64,000 nucleotides of DNA from Takakia lepidozioides (GCA_030704615.1 CM060731.1:68924756-68988755), one strand, 5' to 3'; shown: positions 1-11,090, counted from the stretch's first letter. The notes: generated from the letters alone by a model not told the origin. Made by a program: numbers and translations.

Positions 1-253
1 CCTCTCCAGGGAGTGCCATCTGGTCTCTTCAGAGTCTGACTGGACTGCATGAAGTTGTACAAAATGTCATCGACATGGGCTCATAGGGGGGGTTGACGAA
101 AACAACCCTGGTCAGAAATCTCAAAGCTGCGGATGGAGGATGTGTCTTTGATGTGCGAATCCTCCGCAGGCAGATCGCCTCGAACATCCTCGTCTGCCAA
201 AGATAGCAGGTTAGTGTGGTAAACACAATCTAAAGTGGAAGTGTGTACATCGG

Positions 254-1491
254 CTATTCAGAACTCTGACACCAAAAAACCATGAATCGTTGATGATCGG
301 TGTCGATCATAAAACATTCTACTAGAGTGGAGCTGCAGAGAAAATTGAAACTCATGATCAAAGCATAAGCAGAAGGCAGACGGCATACCAGCTGACCAGG
401 GAAACCCCCTTTCACAAGGTAGAGGCTGTTCACACAATTCCATGTGCGCAAAACTTCAAACCCTGAAGACTTGAGTATGATGCCAATGCCCGACGACTAT
501 CATTGTCACATGACTGAAAAAACAGAAGTGTCCCTGCATCAGAAAGGAAATTGTTACAGAACCCGAATACCCAACTCCAGTAGTTGTCCTCGAATTTGTT
601 CCACCCTGGCGTCTTGCCCTTTGGAAGAACTTCTGGCACAGCCTGGCCATCCGGGATGTCGAGAATGACAATGTCGGCCGCATAAGTTTTCTGCACACCG
701 CACACGAAGGTGGGACCTGTGCTCACCTGCAACAGACATGTTTTTTATAAGAACGATGGCAAGAATGTTTTCAAAGAACGAGACTGAAATACTGCCAACG
801 AAACATTCAGAGAAAAAGGAAAGAAACTGGAATTCTCACCAGATTGAGGAATGAGATTATATTGTCCCAGGTAGGGGATGGCACCCCAGTGTATCCTCTC
901 TTTCGACTCTGCATCATCGAAAGCCAACCCTCATTAACAATTTTCATCTCTCCTGCTGAATCAGAACGGGAAGGGTGTGGCTTGGCATCGAACACGCACT
1001 GAAGAGTGCGGGTATATCTTCCAGCACTAAAGTCCTGCCCACTCTCCATCTCCTTTTCATTCTCCTTCCCCTTGTCCTTTTCCTTCTCTTTGGACTTGTC
1101 TTTGTCCTTTGGCTTTGTTGGTGAGATGGCTATGACATCAACAGCCTTGTCTTTTGGTTTGCGGCCCGCCTTCTTTCCCTTCTGCGGCGTTCCCTGAGCA
1201 TCAGGCTCCTTGGCAGCCAAGGTTGCTATGTTTCGTTGATACTCTTCGTCAGTCAAAGGCGCCAGCATCTCAGCGTTATTGTTCAAGTATTTCATATGTT
1301 GTTCTTGAAAGGTCGTGTGCTCAGGTGGGCAGTCAAGGTACCACCCACAGTCTCTGAAGTGAGAAGGACTCCAGTCCTTCAATATCCCTGCAGTATACAT
1401 GGTTGGATCGTTTGCAGGGTCCGACCACATGTCAAGATAGTCGGGAATTCCGCTCAGGTGATTTCCTTCCATAAGCACATATTTCGTGTAC
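254..1491 (-). CDS. Unidentified multi-exon gene, possible methyltransferase-like fold (partial)
   Basis: I do not recognise this gene. A long minus-strand exon at about 840-1491 starts after a TTTTTTCAG acceptor and ends at a CTG/GTGAGA donor. It encodes a globular stretch (YVLMEGNHLSGIPDYLDMW), then a highly charged low-complexity tail of Lys/Glu/Asp repeats (KDKDKSKEKEKDKGKE) next to a GRKPK basic patch. A second exon begins at about 726 after TCTGTTGCAG and contains ADIVILDIPDGQ followed by a Trp-rich WSWVFGFCNNFLSDAGTLLFF segment. That strand-acidic-loop pattern recalls class I SAM-dependent methyltransferases, but this is inference. The frame breaks near 440 and continues as NSLYLVKGGFPGQLV to a stop at 254, so the copy may be damaged. 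Coding-like sequence continues in pieces toward base 1. It diverges from the MULE transposase at 2.5 kb, so it may be transposon cargo. Confidence 0.45.
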
Positions 1492-1632
1492 CTGAAAAAA
1501 GCAGATGAATCCCAACCCACAAAAGCGCTCAGTGAGTAAGATGCAAGTAGAACAGAAAGAATAAAACATGGATTGAAATGGCTCTGACAACTGCTCCAAG
1601 GACCTTTCAGGACCACACTACTGCTCCAGATA

Positions 1633-2354
1633 TGAATGTCGTCAACGCCATTCAGAACATTCCATTCCATGACACTGTAAATACATCCTAATCCAGGTGA
1701 ATGCAAATAAGCGATTAGAAATGACACAGACATAGAAGTGAATGTCGTCAACGACATTCAAGAATGAAGCCAAATTATTACTGAAATGAAGCAAAATTAC
1801 AGGATGGAAATAAAAAAATTGAGTAAGGAACCATCCAGGAAAACTCAATGCACATTCATAACGAACCTATCACTGAGGACCTCAACATCACTGTATGTGA
1901 ATGGCGTCAACGCCATTCACAAAAATACAAAAAAGAAACCAATTACTTAGCTCCCCAATCCATGAAAATTGAATTTGTCGTTTTTGATTAATACAGACAC
2001 AGCTGTGAATGTCGTCAACGACATTCACTTTGGATTTCTTAAAACAGAGCTTATGAAGCCTCCATATTCATCGCAAGAGGAAAAAACAATGCAGAACAAC
2101 TGAATGTCTGCATTGACATTCAGCAAAATGAAGTGATCAACCCTCATTGTATCCTCTATGGACATTACAAAAATTTAAATAACCTTGAGGACCACACAAC
2201 AACTCCGTATGTGAATGTCGTCAACGCCATTCAAGGACATTATCAATTCTAATCAGGGACAATATAATTGCACCCTTAGATCCTAACCAGGTGAATTCAT
2301 ATACTCGCTTAAGAATGACTCAGACAAAGAAGTGAATGTCGTCAACGACATTCA
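1633..2354. repeat. Array of seven 22-base palindromes in tandem degenerate units
   Basis: Seven near-identical 22-base inverted repeats occur at 1633, 1739, 1898, 2006, 2101, 2212 and 2333. The best copies have 10-base arms TGAATGTCGT and ACGACATTCA around a CA centre. The copy at 1898 carries compensating changes in both arms (GGCG/CGCC). Those at 1633 and 2212 have one changed arm. The copy at 2101 keeps 8-base arms with a different centre. Flanks alternate: a GAGGACC...CTCCGTAT type before 1633, 1898 and 2212, and a GACxCAGACAxAGAAG type before 1739, 2006 and 2333. So three units of about 265-315 bases each hold two palindromes. The array lies between two divergently oriented transposon-like genes. 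Confidence 0.85.
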
Positions 2355-2469
2355 ATCTGGATCTAAGATTGCAATCCATATGAAGCCACAATTTTTCCCA
2401 AAAAAACAGTAGAGTTTCAAGTATGACATTTCACCTGTACACAACTCGCATCATGGCCCACTCATTTCT

Positions 2470-4759
2470 CCACTTTAAGTTCACCTAACATTCGGCATCA
2501 GATCAATGCATTGAGAATGGGCTCTGGGATCAGAGGCTACATAGACAATATTTTGGAATTGAAACGACTGAGCAAGTACGATTACATCCAGGACAATGTA
2601 TTCCCAGGTCAAGGTGCCATCAAAGTTTTTCTTTTCAAAATGTCGACTGTTGGGGAGGGCAGTGGGGTTAGCCTCGTGAAGCGGATGCAGAAGACTGGGG
2701 ACTTGCAGAACTGTTTTCTTATGTTTGATCATGTGAAACGAGTGAAGGATTGGACGACAATGGCTTGTCATGTCTACGATCCAGTGTACCAACGAGTTAT
2801 GACAATTGCAGTTTGTGACATGCAATCCGAGGATACGGAATCCCAGAAGCTCATGTGGAATTCCCTGATACGTGTCATGGGCTGCCATGGGCTGCCATCT
2901 CCAAATTTCGCAGGTTTCATGGCGGATAGTGCTCAAGCAAATTTCAATGCTATTCGTATTGTCTTCGGATCGGGCGACCCAAAAGTGCCTATGCCAGGAA
3001 GAGAGCGTACATGTCTATTCCATTGGACACAATCTCTGGAAAAACATACAAAGTCGGACATCAAACCAGAGATGCAGACTCAGCACCGTAAATTGTGCAA
3101 AGAGTACAAAGATGCTAGAACAATGAAGGAGGCGGACACTTTGTTCCAGACAATTCGTGCCTGGTGGTTCTCTTCTGGAGCTGCATCACTTGAGAGTATG
3201 AGAGCATTGGAAGATTGGCTGGCGTTTTGGCACTTCCGGTATAGACAGTGGGGAGCAGCCATGACAATGGTACGAGGCTTCTATTTCATGCTTTATTCAT
3301 ACATTTGCTTTCCATATTTTTGACTCATTGCTTTCTTTATGTTGTTTCCTATGCACTATTCTGAAGTGTGGTTATCCTCTTTGCAGAACATGTCCATTGA
3401 GGAAATGGCAGACATGCCATCTTGCAATTTGGCAGAAACTGTGCACAATGCATGGTTGCAGCAGTCTGGGAAACGAGGTCGGGATTTGTATGTGGCAACA
3501 ACAGATGATTTGATACGTGCCTTGCAACAACAAAAACCGATACCGTGATTTCTTACGAGGTGGGGTTGGTGGCAAGGGTCCGGACAAATCGGAGTTGATG
3601 TTGCGTGCTGCAAACAGATCTGGGGATCCAATCAAGATAGCACGGGCGGTGAGCATGTATGCCCAGGGAACGCCACTTGTTTCTAGAGTTCCACATCTTG
3701 AAGGGGAGGAGAGATTCGGCTCCTGTAAGAGGAAATTGAACACTCCACCTGGTTCGGATTCAGATTCCCACAGGGCAGACCGTGATAACTTCTCGAAGCC
3801 TCGTGTTCCCCTGCATGACAGCTTCGTGTCCGGAACCTCCAACACGACGGCAAGCTCCAGCATCAAACCGTGCCACTGAAATGGTGCAGGAGAGAAAAAC
3901 ACCCCCTTGATGTGCTTGAGTCCGCATGCCCCGACCACGTTTGGCACATAGAACGCACAAGTGTCGGGTCTCGTGTGAAATGTACAGCGATCAGGGCAAC
4001 TAATTTCGAGAAGTGCACTTCATCTATATCCAGAGGTGGTGCCCGAACTCCTGCTCCGACTTTCACGGGCTTGATGCGTCCATACGGTCAACCAGAAGCC
4101 AAGAGAACCACAAGTTCTGGTTCTGCGCAGATGATTGTGCCAGATGTGTGCATGGAACTGTGCGTCCTTCCGTAGTGATGAAGCCATCTCCTCCAACCGT
4201 TTGGCCCGTGAAGGTGGGAACACATCTCAGCTTTCAGGAGATTGAAATGCTGGAGGAGGCAGGGTTTTCTCTTGCGAGACAACCCCAACTCCATGCATGT
4301 GCTACTACTCCTGCGTCCTCCCGGGTCCCCCCGACAAATCCTGACTTGTGGCCAACCAAACGAGATGGAAAGCTCGTTCGGCGTTTCCCTCCAACCGCTG
4401 AACACTTTGGCAAAGTGGAGTCCGCAAGAATGCTCCAAGCTCGTGTCGGAAGCACCACGGAAGTACCCGATCCAGGATATGGTCGGGTATTCACAATCAT
4501 CACTTCCACATCTGCTGTTCATGACAGGACCTACGACATCACGGTTTCCAATTTCCCCAATTGCACATGTCCTGATTTTGTGAATATGCTATCAACCAGT
4601 TTGGGCAAGAGAGGTAAATTCATACCCTGCAAACATTTGTATTTCATATTTTTGAGGAGGATGGTTTGCGATCCCAAACGTGACAACTTCATTCACCAGG
4701 CCACTATGAGTTTCAACGAGGTCGATACTCTTTTGCAACGGGATACAACACATGGGTAG
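2470..4759 (+). pseudogene. MULE-type (Mutator-like) transposase with SWIM zinc finger, frameshifted
   Basis: Cut-and-paste DNA transposase of the Mutator-like superfamily. The first exon (to 3269; the open frame runs back past 2511 without a clear ATG) contains the transposase core: a region with FLMFDHVKRVKDWTTM and AVCDMQSED, then FAGFMADSAQANFNAIR and an RTCLFHWTQSLEKH segment, as in MULE/FAR1-like transposases. An intron of about 117 bases (3270-3386, GTACG...TTTGCAG) joins ATG ACA ATG in phase to AAC ATG TCC. The frame then stops at 3546-3548, while a shifted frame (RYRDFLRGGVGGKGPDKSEL) carries on, so there is at least one frameshift. The C-terminal part (4013-4759) ends in a SWIM finger, NCTCPDF...CKHLYF (CxC...CxH). 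No terminal inverted repeats were found. The copy is probably inactive. Confidence 0.75.
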
Positions 4760-5208
4760 CATGAACTATGTAATGTGGTATGTGGATGACCATGATTTGA
4801 AATGTGTAATTCACATCAATTCGCCGGCTGTGCAATGATATGGCCTCCAACTATACGGAGTGAGGTCTGAGTGACAACTTTTAGGTAGTGCACATTTGTC
4901 ATTGCACCGTTCGAAGTCTACATGTTTGCTGTCGCTATGCACTACAATCATCTTTTGAAGATGATCATAACTCTCATTGTTATTTGAGGAGGGAGGAAGT
5001 CTTCTCGTGGCAGCCTTTATGGCGCACACTTTGTGAGGATATTTTGTCGTCTTCGTAATTGTAAAAAGTGAAACAAACATTTGTAATTGCACAATGTTGG
5101 ATGCTGCAATTGTAGGCCTCAACGCTCGTCTTGATTCTATTTAGGCAAGATTCCCTGCATTAATTCCACGGTCATAGGACCATCCACGGTTATAGGCGGC
5201 ACATGTTA
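4760..5208. other. No gene seen
   Basis: Spacer between the SWIM-finger end of the MULE and the palindrome cluster. Only short open frames without recognisable motifs are present. Confidence 0.6.
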
Positions 5209-5344
5209 ATGCTGACGTGGCAGTTGACGGACAGTGCCACGTCATCATTTACCGCCACGTCAGCATGTGTGCAGGCTCACGCCACGTCAGCTGGCGTGAG
5301 CGTACGCTCACGCCACGTCACTCCTGCGTGAGCGTACGCTCGCG
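5209..5344. repeat. Nested ACGT-core palindrome cluster
   Basis: Several perfect inverted repeats overlap here. ATGCTGACGTGGC at 5209-5221 pairs with its reverse complement at 5254-5266. TGACGTGGCA at 5213-5222 pairs with TGCCACGTCA at 5235-5244. CTCACGCCA at 5276-5284 pairs with TGGCGTGAG at 5292-5300. A 24-base perfect palindrome occupies 5292-5315, centred on GCGTACGC, and part of it (GCGTGAGCGTACGCTC) recurs just after 5325. Many ACGTGG/CCACGT cores are present, which are typical plant bZIP sites. The cluster sits directly beyond the C-terminal end of the piggyBac remnant, so it may be its subterminal DNA. Confidence 0.8.
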
Positions 5345-5347
5345 CGC

Positions 5348-7013
5348 TCACGTGCAACGCTCACGCCATTGCGTCGTTGCTCGCATATACGTTTGATATT
5401 GCACGTGAGCAGGCACGGATGGCACAGGCACTTTTTGGTTTCCCACAAAATGGCGTACAATCACAGGAGAGGAAGGGCTGCATGCTGGCCTGGCTGCAGA
5501 TGACAGTAAAAAGACCCCCTTCTTGTCCCACCATAACACAGCAGCCACCTCCCTTGAATCATGCATCCTGTACCATGACTGCCCTTTTGGCAGTCTTGGA
5601 TTTCTTCATTTTCAGCAAAGAGGGAGGGAGACCCTTTCGGTTCAATCAAACTGTGCTAGTGGCTCAAGTGCCAAGCTTCGCCAAGTCATACAGAAGCTGG
5701 ACAGAGGTAAAGTAATTGTCAGTGACAATGACATGGCCCAAACCATGCAGCCCTTCAGTCAGCCGGCAAAAAACTTCGTACCCTTCTCCCTTCCCACTTT
5801 TCTGCCTTTGGCCATCTGGCCCTCCTGCATTCTTACCAGAGTAAAAACAGAAATTGTAGACATATGAAGTCTCCGAGTCAGCAGTGGCCCACACCTTTTA
5901 TGCCCCACTTGCATGGTTTTTTAGGCATATATATCCTAATTGGACAGTACATCCCCTTGTAACGAATCATGACCTCATCAACGGTCACCATTTTGTTCAG
6001 ATTCCAGAGGCTTTCACACCTATCAACAATCTCATCACACACCCATCTAGCTTTCCAAGCTTGTCGTAATTGCGACTCTTCCGATCCGCCACCAAAGTGG
6101 CGTTGTCAACAAGATGCAAACAGCGGAGGATGGCCTCGTACCTATCTCTCGTCATCACTTTGCGGATGACAGGACAAGAGAAGAATTGCTCCGAGTGTTG
6201 CCAGTACAAGCGAGTTCGGGGCAACTTCTTCATGCCCATGAAGACACAAATGCCAATCCAAGCCCTCAACTCACGAACAGTGAGCTCTTTCCACTTAGGC
6301 CTCCCACGAGTGCCCTCACCCAAAGCCTCACATGCATAACGATTGGACTCCCTACATATCCGTGCAAGCACATGTTGTCTCCAAAACAAACGAAAGAACG
6401 AAACAGGATGTGAGCCCTTCATCTCTGGCAGGCAGGGACTAGGTACAGGGCCAGTAACAGCACCTCTATCAGTTGCAAACTCAGAACCAACATTGGACTC
6501 CCAAGTCGTAGGCTTGAACATCTTGACAAAATCGGCGGTTGGCTCCTCATCGCACTCCATGTCAACCCCGTCATTCTCCCAGTCGCATTCATCGGCAGAG
6601 TCCCCCATGTAGCCATCGTCACCCTCAAAATCCTCGTCCATGTCCGACGAGGTCTCATCATGCCCAAAACTCCCATTAGAAGACCCCTCCCCAAAATTCA
6701 CAGTACCCCCAGCACCCCCACTATTGGGATGCAACTCCCCCAAAGCCACCCGACCCACGGCCACCATCCTCCCCGGACTCAGAGACCTGCCAACACACCC
6801 CACATTCACCGGCAGACCACCAGCCTCTCCCCCAATCCCAGAATTCACTCCATGACTAGTTTTTTTTTCCTGACGACACCCTTGAGAGGTGCTGTCACAC
6901 TTGCAGGAAGAGACCTCTTTAAGACAGCTCACCCCAATCACTACAAGCCTACGTACAGAACAAAAAAACAAATCCCCAAATCTGATGCCCACATCAAGAA
7001 ACACAAAACCCAA
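5348..7013 (-). pseudogene. Degenerate piggyBac-family transposase
   Basis: DDE transposase of the piggyBac superfamily (DDE_Tnp_1_7), which inserts at TTAA. The N-terminal frame (5997-7013) has a Gly-rich and acidic leader, then the family block with FFRLFWRQHVLARICRESN, ELRAWIGICVFMGMKKLPR and SCPVIRKVMTRDRYEAILRC. After a frameshift near 6060 the next frame encodes LNKMVTVDEVMIRYKGMY, the block around the first catalytic Asp, then a PKKPCKWGIK segment. A further frameshift near 5890 leads into SYVYNFCFYSGK and HVIVTDNYFTS (second Asp block). A stop and frame changes follow, before VLWWDKKGVFLLSS and HVQYQTYMRA near 5350-5566. At least three frame changes and two in-frame stops make it a pseudogene. 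Confidence 0.85.
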
Positions 7014-7734
7014 GCATTACCATCCCTGACGGCATGGCTGTAGGATCTAATCAATTGGCATGTAGAACCCGAGCACTAGCTGAATGCAGCATAAGCAAGA
7101 GGTGTAAAGAGAAAAGCGCAAAGGAGGAAAATGGGCGAGCTTGTACCTAAGGCGAACAGACGGCTGCTCACTGAATTCGTGGCTGCGCAGCCCTTCTCGC
7201 ACCTTGTAAATGTAGGTGAAGCAGCAGATGTAAACGCAGCGGCCAGCTCTAAAGACAAACAAAAGCTCCACGGTGCAAAACGGAACAGCGGCCCGCACAC
7301 ACCCACATTGCAAAGAGCCCAAATAAGCGCACAAAGAAAACAATCAAGCGCATGCAGGGCTAAATAGGATCGACACAGGAAGGAAGAAGGAGCGTAAAAT
7401 GAAGATCTGCACACAACAAGCTGCGAGCCCTCGACATGCACAAACAAGAGAGAACGAAGGACACGAAGTGCCCGTCCCTCCCACCTCCCGCCACCCTTCG
7501 CTGTGCCGGGGGGAGATGTGGCTGTCCGCACGGGCGGACAGGCAGCCCCCCTGGCACCCTACGCCGCCAAATGCATGAACCCACCCCATCCAGCCGGCCA
7601 CGTGGCAGGTCAACCCTGCTGGAGGGCCCCAAACCACTGATTTTTGGTTACCCCCATGCTTTCCAAAAAATCCTGCGGGCTGTCCTTTAGGATTTTTATT
7701 CATCTCGATGATTTTCATCCAATCAAAAATTTCC
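7014..7734. other. Leader region upstream of the piggyBac remnant, no gene seen
   Basis: GC-rich stretch with several overlapping open frames on both strands (for example minus-strand frames 7076-7531 and 7344-7718). None shows a domain or splice-supported continuation. It most likely belongs to the noncoding part of the piggyBac element. Confidence 0.5.
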
Positions 7735-7773
7735 GGCGACCTGATTCAGGTCGCCTCGTCCATTAGGGGTTAA
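7735..7773. mobile_element. Probable piggyBac-type element end: subterminal palindrome, CCCC terminus, TTAA
   Basis: A 21-base palindrome with arms GGCGACCTGA and TCAGGTCGCC lies at 7735-7755, followed by CTCGTCCATTAGGGG and TTAA at 7770-7773. Read outward-in, this is TTAA-CCCCTAATGG. The same arrangement (TTAA-like site, CCC terminus, GACCTGAATC plus GGTC about 20 bases inside) recurs at 32.69 kb. It lies on the 5' side of the piggyBac transposase and could be its terminus. The opposite end was not identified. Confidence 0.5.
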
Positions 7774-8163
7774 ATGCCGCATAATGTGGTGCCAAAACTA
7801 TGGAAATTTTGGGCGAAATATCGGCAAGTTTATTTTTGTGGCAATCTAGGATGAATGAAGGCCCTGTGCAATGTAAGTATGATTTGGTTCTTTTCTAAAC
7901 CTAAATTCTCGGATGGCACTCTGGCGGCGAGAGAGATGATGGCTTTGAGCTAAGTGTGAATCACGAGCAGCTGACAAACCTGGTCACCACAGCTACTCGA
8001 TGGCAAGCAGACTGTTTAAGCACCGACGAATGTACGAATGTTTATGAAGCGTAGTGAGAAGCCTTGTTTTCTTCTCCTCCTTAAAGACGACCAATGAGGA
8101 TTGGGCAAGATATGCTGGGGACTTCGATTTTGGTATCTGCTATCGCAGGATAGGCTGGCGAGA

Positions 8164-8171
8164 TATATAAA
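8164..8171 (+). promoter_or_regulatory. Candidate TATA box of the polyketide synthase-like gene
   Basis: TATATAAA followed by GGGGCACC, about 240 bases before the first ATG at 8407. The position suits a plant core promoter with a leader of roughly 200 bases. Confidence 0.5.
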
Positions 8172-8406
8172 GGGGCACCTCGTGAGATTAGTGATTATGT
8201 GAACAATGCCACCAGGCCAGAGTGACAGGCTGCTAATTTATAAGAGGAGGGGCACCTTATTCTGCCTACGCTTGTGATGTGGGTTAAGTGAATCATTGTC
8301 GTGCTGTGCCAGGGTCATGCTCAGTTGGTTGTAGTCGCTCAGTTGGCTGTAGTCCCTGGAGCTCTGACTTTGCTTTCACTTCAGCTATTGGCTGTCCTTC
8401 TGCAGT

Positions 8407-9957
8407 ATGGCGATCACCGATTTTGTGGAAACGTCCTCAACAAATGGCTCGACCAAATTAGGCCTGCTAGCAACGAGTTGCTTGACCGCCGCAAATGGGA
8501 CTGTAGCACTAAGTGGCCCATCAAAAATTCCAGACGCTAGTGATACTCCATCACTCAATCTGAAGAACAGCAGCAATGGTCACGCGCCCCATGTTTCCTC
8601 ACCCGTTTCGGAACAGGTGGCCGCACGTACCAGGCGTCCCATGCGTTCTGGGAATTGGTTCAGCCAATCCTGACTGGTCCTTCGAGATGAAAGACTTTGC
8701 TCGGATGTTGGAAGATCAAGAATTTAAGGTGACCCCGGAAGGAAGGTACTTCTTGGATCGCATTGGTAAGTCAACCACTGGCATGACCCTACCAGCTCTT
8801 GACATCCAGTTGGTTAAAGCTCTAAATCTTCCAAATACAGCCAAGCACCAGTCGGCCGTCTTCTTTGGTTGCCATGCCGGAATGGTTGGAATGCGTTCAG
8901 CCTTTGAAATTGCCCAGGCCAATCCTGCCAACCGTGTTCTCGTACTATGCGTCGAAGTCCCCTCCGTCCAAGTCCAGAACATCGATCCAGAATACACCCT
9001 CCTAAACAATATCGTGACAGCAGCCATCTTTGGTGATGGCGCTTCTGCTGCAGTGGTAGGGAAACCAACCAAAACTGAGAGACCTTTATTCGAGATCCAC
9101 CAGTGCAAGCCTTTTGTGGTTCCCGATTCTGGCAAGAACATCACAGCTTTCATCACCCAGACTGGCCTACTGGCTAATATAGATAAAGTTGTCCCCAAGC
9201 GTGTGGGTGAGGTGACACCGGCATTTGTCACCGATCTTCTGAAAGGTACCAATTTGGACTTCAATTCCGTGGCGTGGGCGGTCCCTCCTGGTGGCAAACC
9301 AGTTCTGGATGCAATTGAGAAGGAGTGTAAGCTGACGCCTGACAAGCTTCAAATTAGCAGGTCATGCAGTACCGAGTCTCCTCTTTGTCATAATCCAAGC
9401 GTCCCAAGATGTTCTCTTAAGTAATTATGGGAAATTATGGCTTTTGTGAATAGATCAGTTTAAGAGTCAAATAGATTTACCCCAGATTTACCCCCCCCCC
9501 TTAGTTTGTGGTTGCTGTGAGCCCCATTCCCCAGAGAGGATACTCCGAGCCTCGAGGTCAAGTTTAAAGCATGCATGATGTCGGAAGTCAGTTAGTCTGA
9601 GGATATGTTGCAGTGCAGTAGAGTAATTATTTATTGCAGCATGACCAGCAAGCCTTTATGTATAGATTAGTTTCCTCCAATGTCGATAAATCCTAGGCAG
9701 CGAGTGACAGCCGGAACTCTATTTATCGACTCTTTATTGCATGACGATGCAATCATGTCTTGAATCGGTAGTCTGAAGTTAAGTTTTCAAATGTTGAGTG
9801 TGACTGCAGAGATGTGTTGGACCAATATGGAAACATGGGTGGAGCAACGATCCTATTCGTGCTGGAAAAATTCGTAAAAGAAGCCAAGAAAGAAGGAGAT
9901 CACGAATGGATGGTTTCTTTGGCTGTTGGCGGTGCCATCCTCCGCCTGATGAAGTAA
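8407..9957 (+). pseudogene. Type III polyketide synthase (chalcone synthase-like), damaged
   Basis: Related to chalcone synthases, which condense malonyl-CoA units onto a CoA starter using a Cys-His-Asn triad. The first ATG (8407) opens a Ser/Thr-rich leader, but the conserved PCVLGIGSANPDWSF block lies in another frame, so a frameshift near 8640 is needed. The core keeps GKSTTGM, the active-site Cys in FFGCHAGMVGM, IFGDGASAAVVG and ERPLFEI. The usual IAHPGG/AVHPGG reads AVPPGG: the catalytic His codon is CCT (Pro). The segment between the N-terminal block and GKSTTGM is roughly 60 residues shorter than normal. Exon 2 (9810-9957) joins in phase after a 449-base intron (AG/GTCATG...CTGCAG) and supplies the Asn in LDQYGNMGGATILFVLE and the stop. 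Probably not an active condensing enzyme. Confidence 0.8.
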
Positions 9958-11090
9958 GAGAAGGAAAAGTCTGGGAAGGCCTCTTGTTGAACAGGGAATA
10001 GAAGACTGGCCCAGCGTTGACCAAATCTGTCCATTGGCCGGTAATTATGCATTGTCAAGACATCTCTAATGGTACGTCGACCGACGGTCTCACTGATCAA
10101 AAGCACACAGGCGACTACGACGCGTGCAGATGTTCGTCCTATTAGAGTTCTCAAATGTGTTAAAGGTTGTAAGCCGCATCCAGTTAGCAGCATATGCAGA
10201 CTTCTTCTATAGTACATATTGTAGAGTATGGTCTTTACACCCTTGACTCCACCTTAGGCATTTAACTGGTTTTACCTTTAGTTCACCGTAAGTGGACTTT
10301 GTACAGTAGAAGTAGTGGAATAGGCGATGGTCTCTGTAGCGGCAGCATGTGCTCGTTGGCATCAGTGAAGGGTCACCACCCTTCACACTCATTAGGAGCT
10401 TGACTAATTTTTTTTGGACTCAGCCGCCCACGGGGCTTACTTATGTGGCACTGTTTTTTCTCTTAAACTGATCTTTTGATTACTGTCAACACATATATAC
10501 CCTCATCCCAAGGCACCAGCTGTGAGAGTCTGTTCGCAGGTATAGCTTCTATGTCAATATTTATCCCGCATAGATAGATGTCTGGTCCTCATGGCAATAT
10601 TGTGCATTTCACGTAAATGGATGTGCCATGTGACCCAATTGTACCGCTTCTGCTATAATTCAAGTTACGAAGCTGGTTGCACTAGAATAAGTACTCCTGA
10701 TACTAAGCGCCCTCAATGTTCTGTAAGTACAAACGATACGTCTTTAAATTCTCCTAGTCCTTAAGTTTGTAGAGCAGATTTGGGGTACCTGCGCCATACA
10801 CACATTATCGCTGGATGTCCAACTTGATTCTCTGAAGGAAAAGGAGAGTGTTTGTTCAACTCTCGCAATCGGGTATGTAACTAGGGCAGTGTGTGCTGCA
10901 TGCAGTCCCCCTGTAGCTTCCCGAACCCGCTACATATATCTAGATGCTTGATAGTTCGCTCACTTGAGAATATCACCGTCCTATCATCAGCTACATACCT
11001 CTTCTCAAGGCACTGGCGGCCGTAAAGTTGCAGATACAATGGTGATCTGGTTTGGAGATAACAAAATACAAGGGGCAAAATATGAAACTG
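9958..11090. other. No gene seen
   Basis: About 1.1 kb downstream of the polyketide synthase-like gene without a supported coding region; only short open frames on both strands. Confidence 0.6.

Noticed and set aside
1633..2354. CRISPR-like spaced repeats
   Set aside because: The repeats are palindromes within longer diverged tandem units in an intron-bearing plant genome; spacings are uneven and the between-repeat sequences are related to each other, so not spacers.
5150..5210. Left terminus of the piggyBac element at a TTAA near 5158 or 5206
   Set aside because: TTAA tetramers are present but the bases next to them do not match the CCCCTAATGG end seen at 7.77 kb.
7047..7718. Overlapping open frames of 90-150 codons on the minus strand
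   Set aside because: They arise from GC-rich composition; no motif, no splice-supported link and mutually overlapping.
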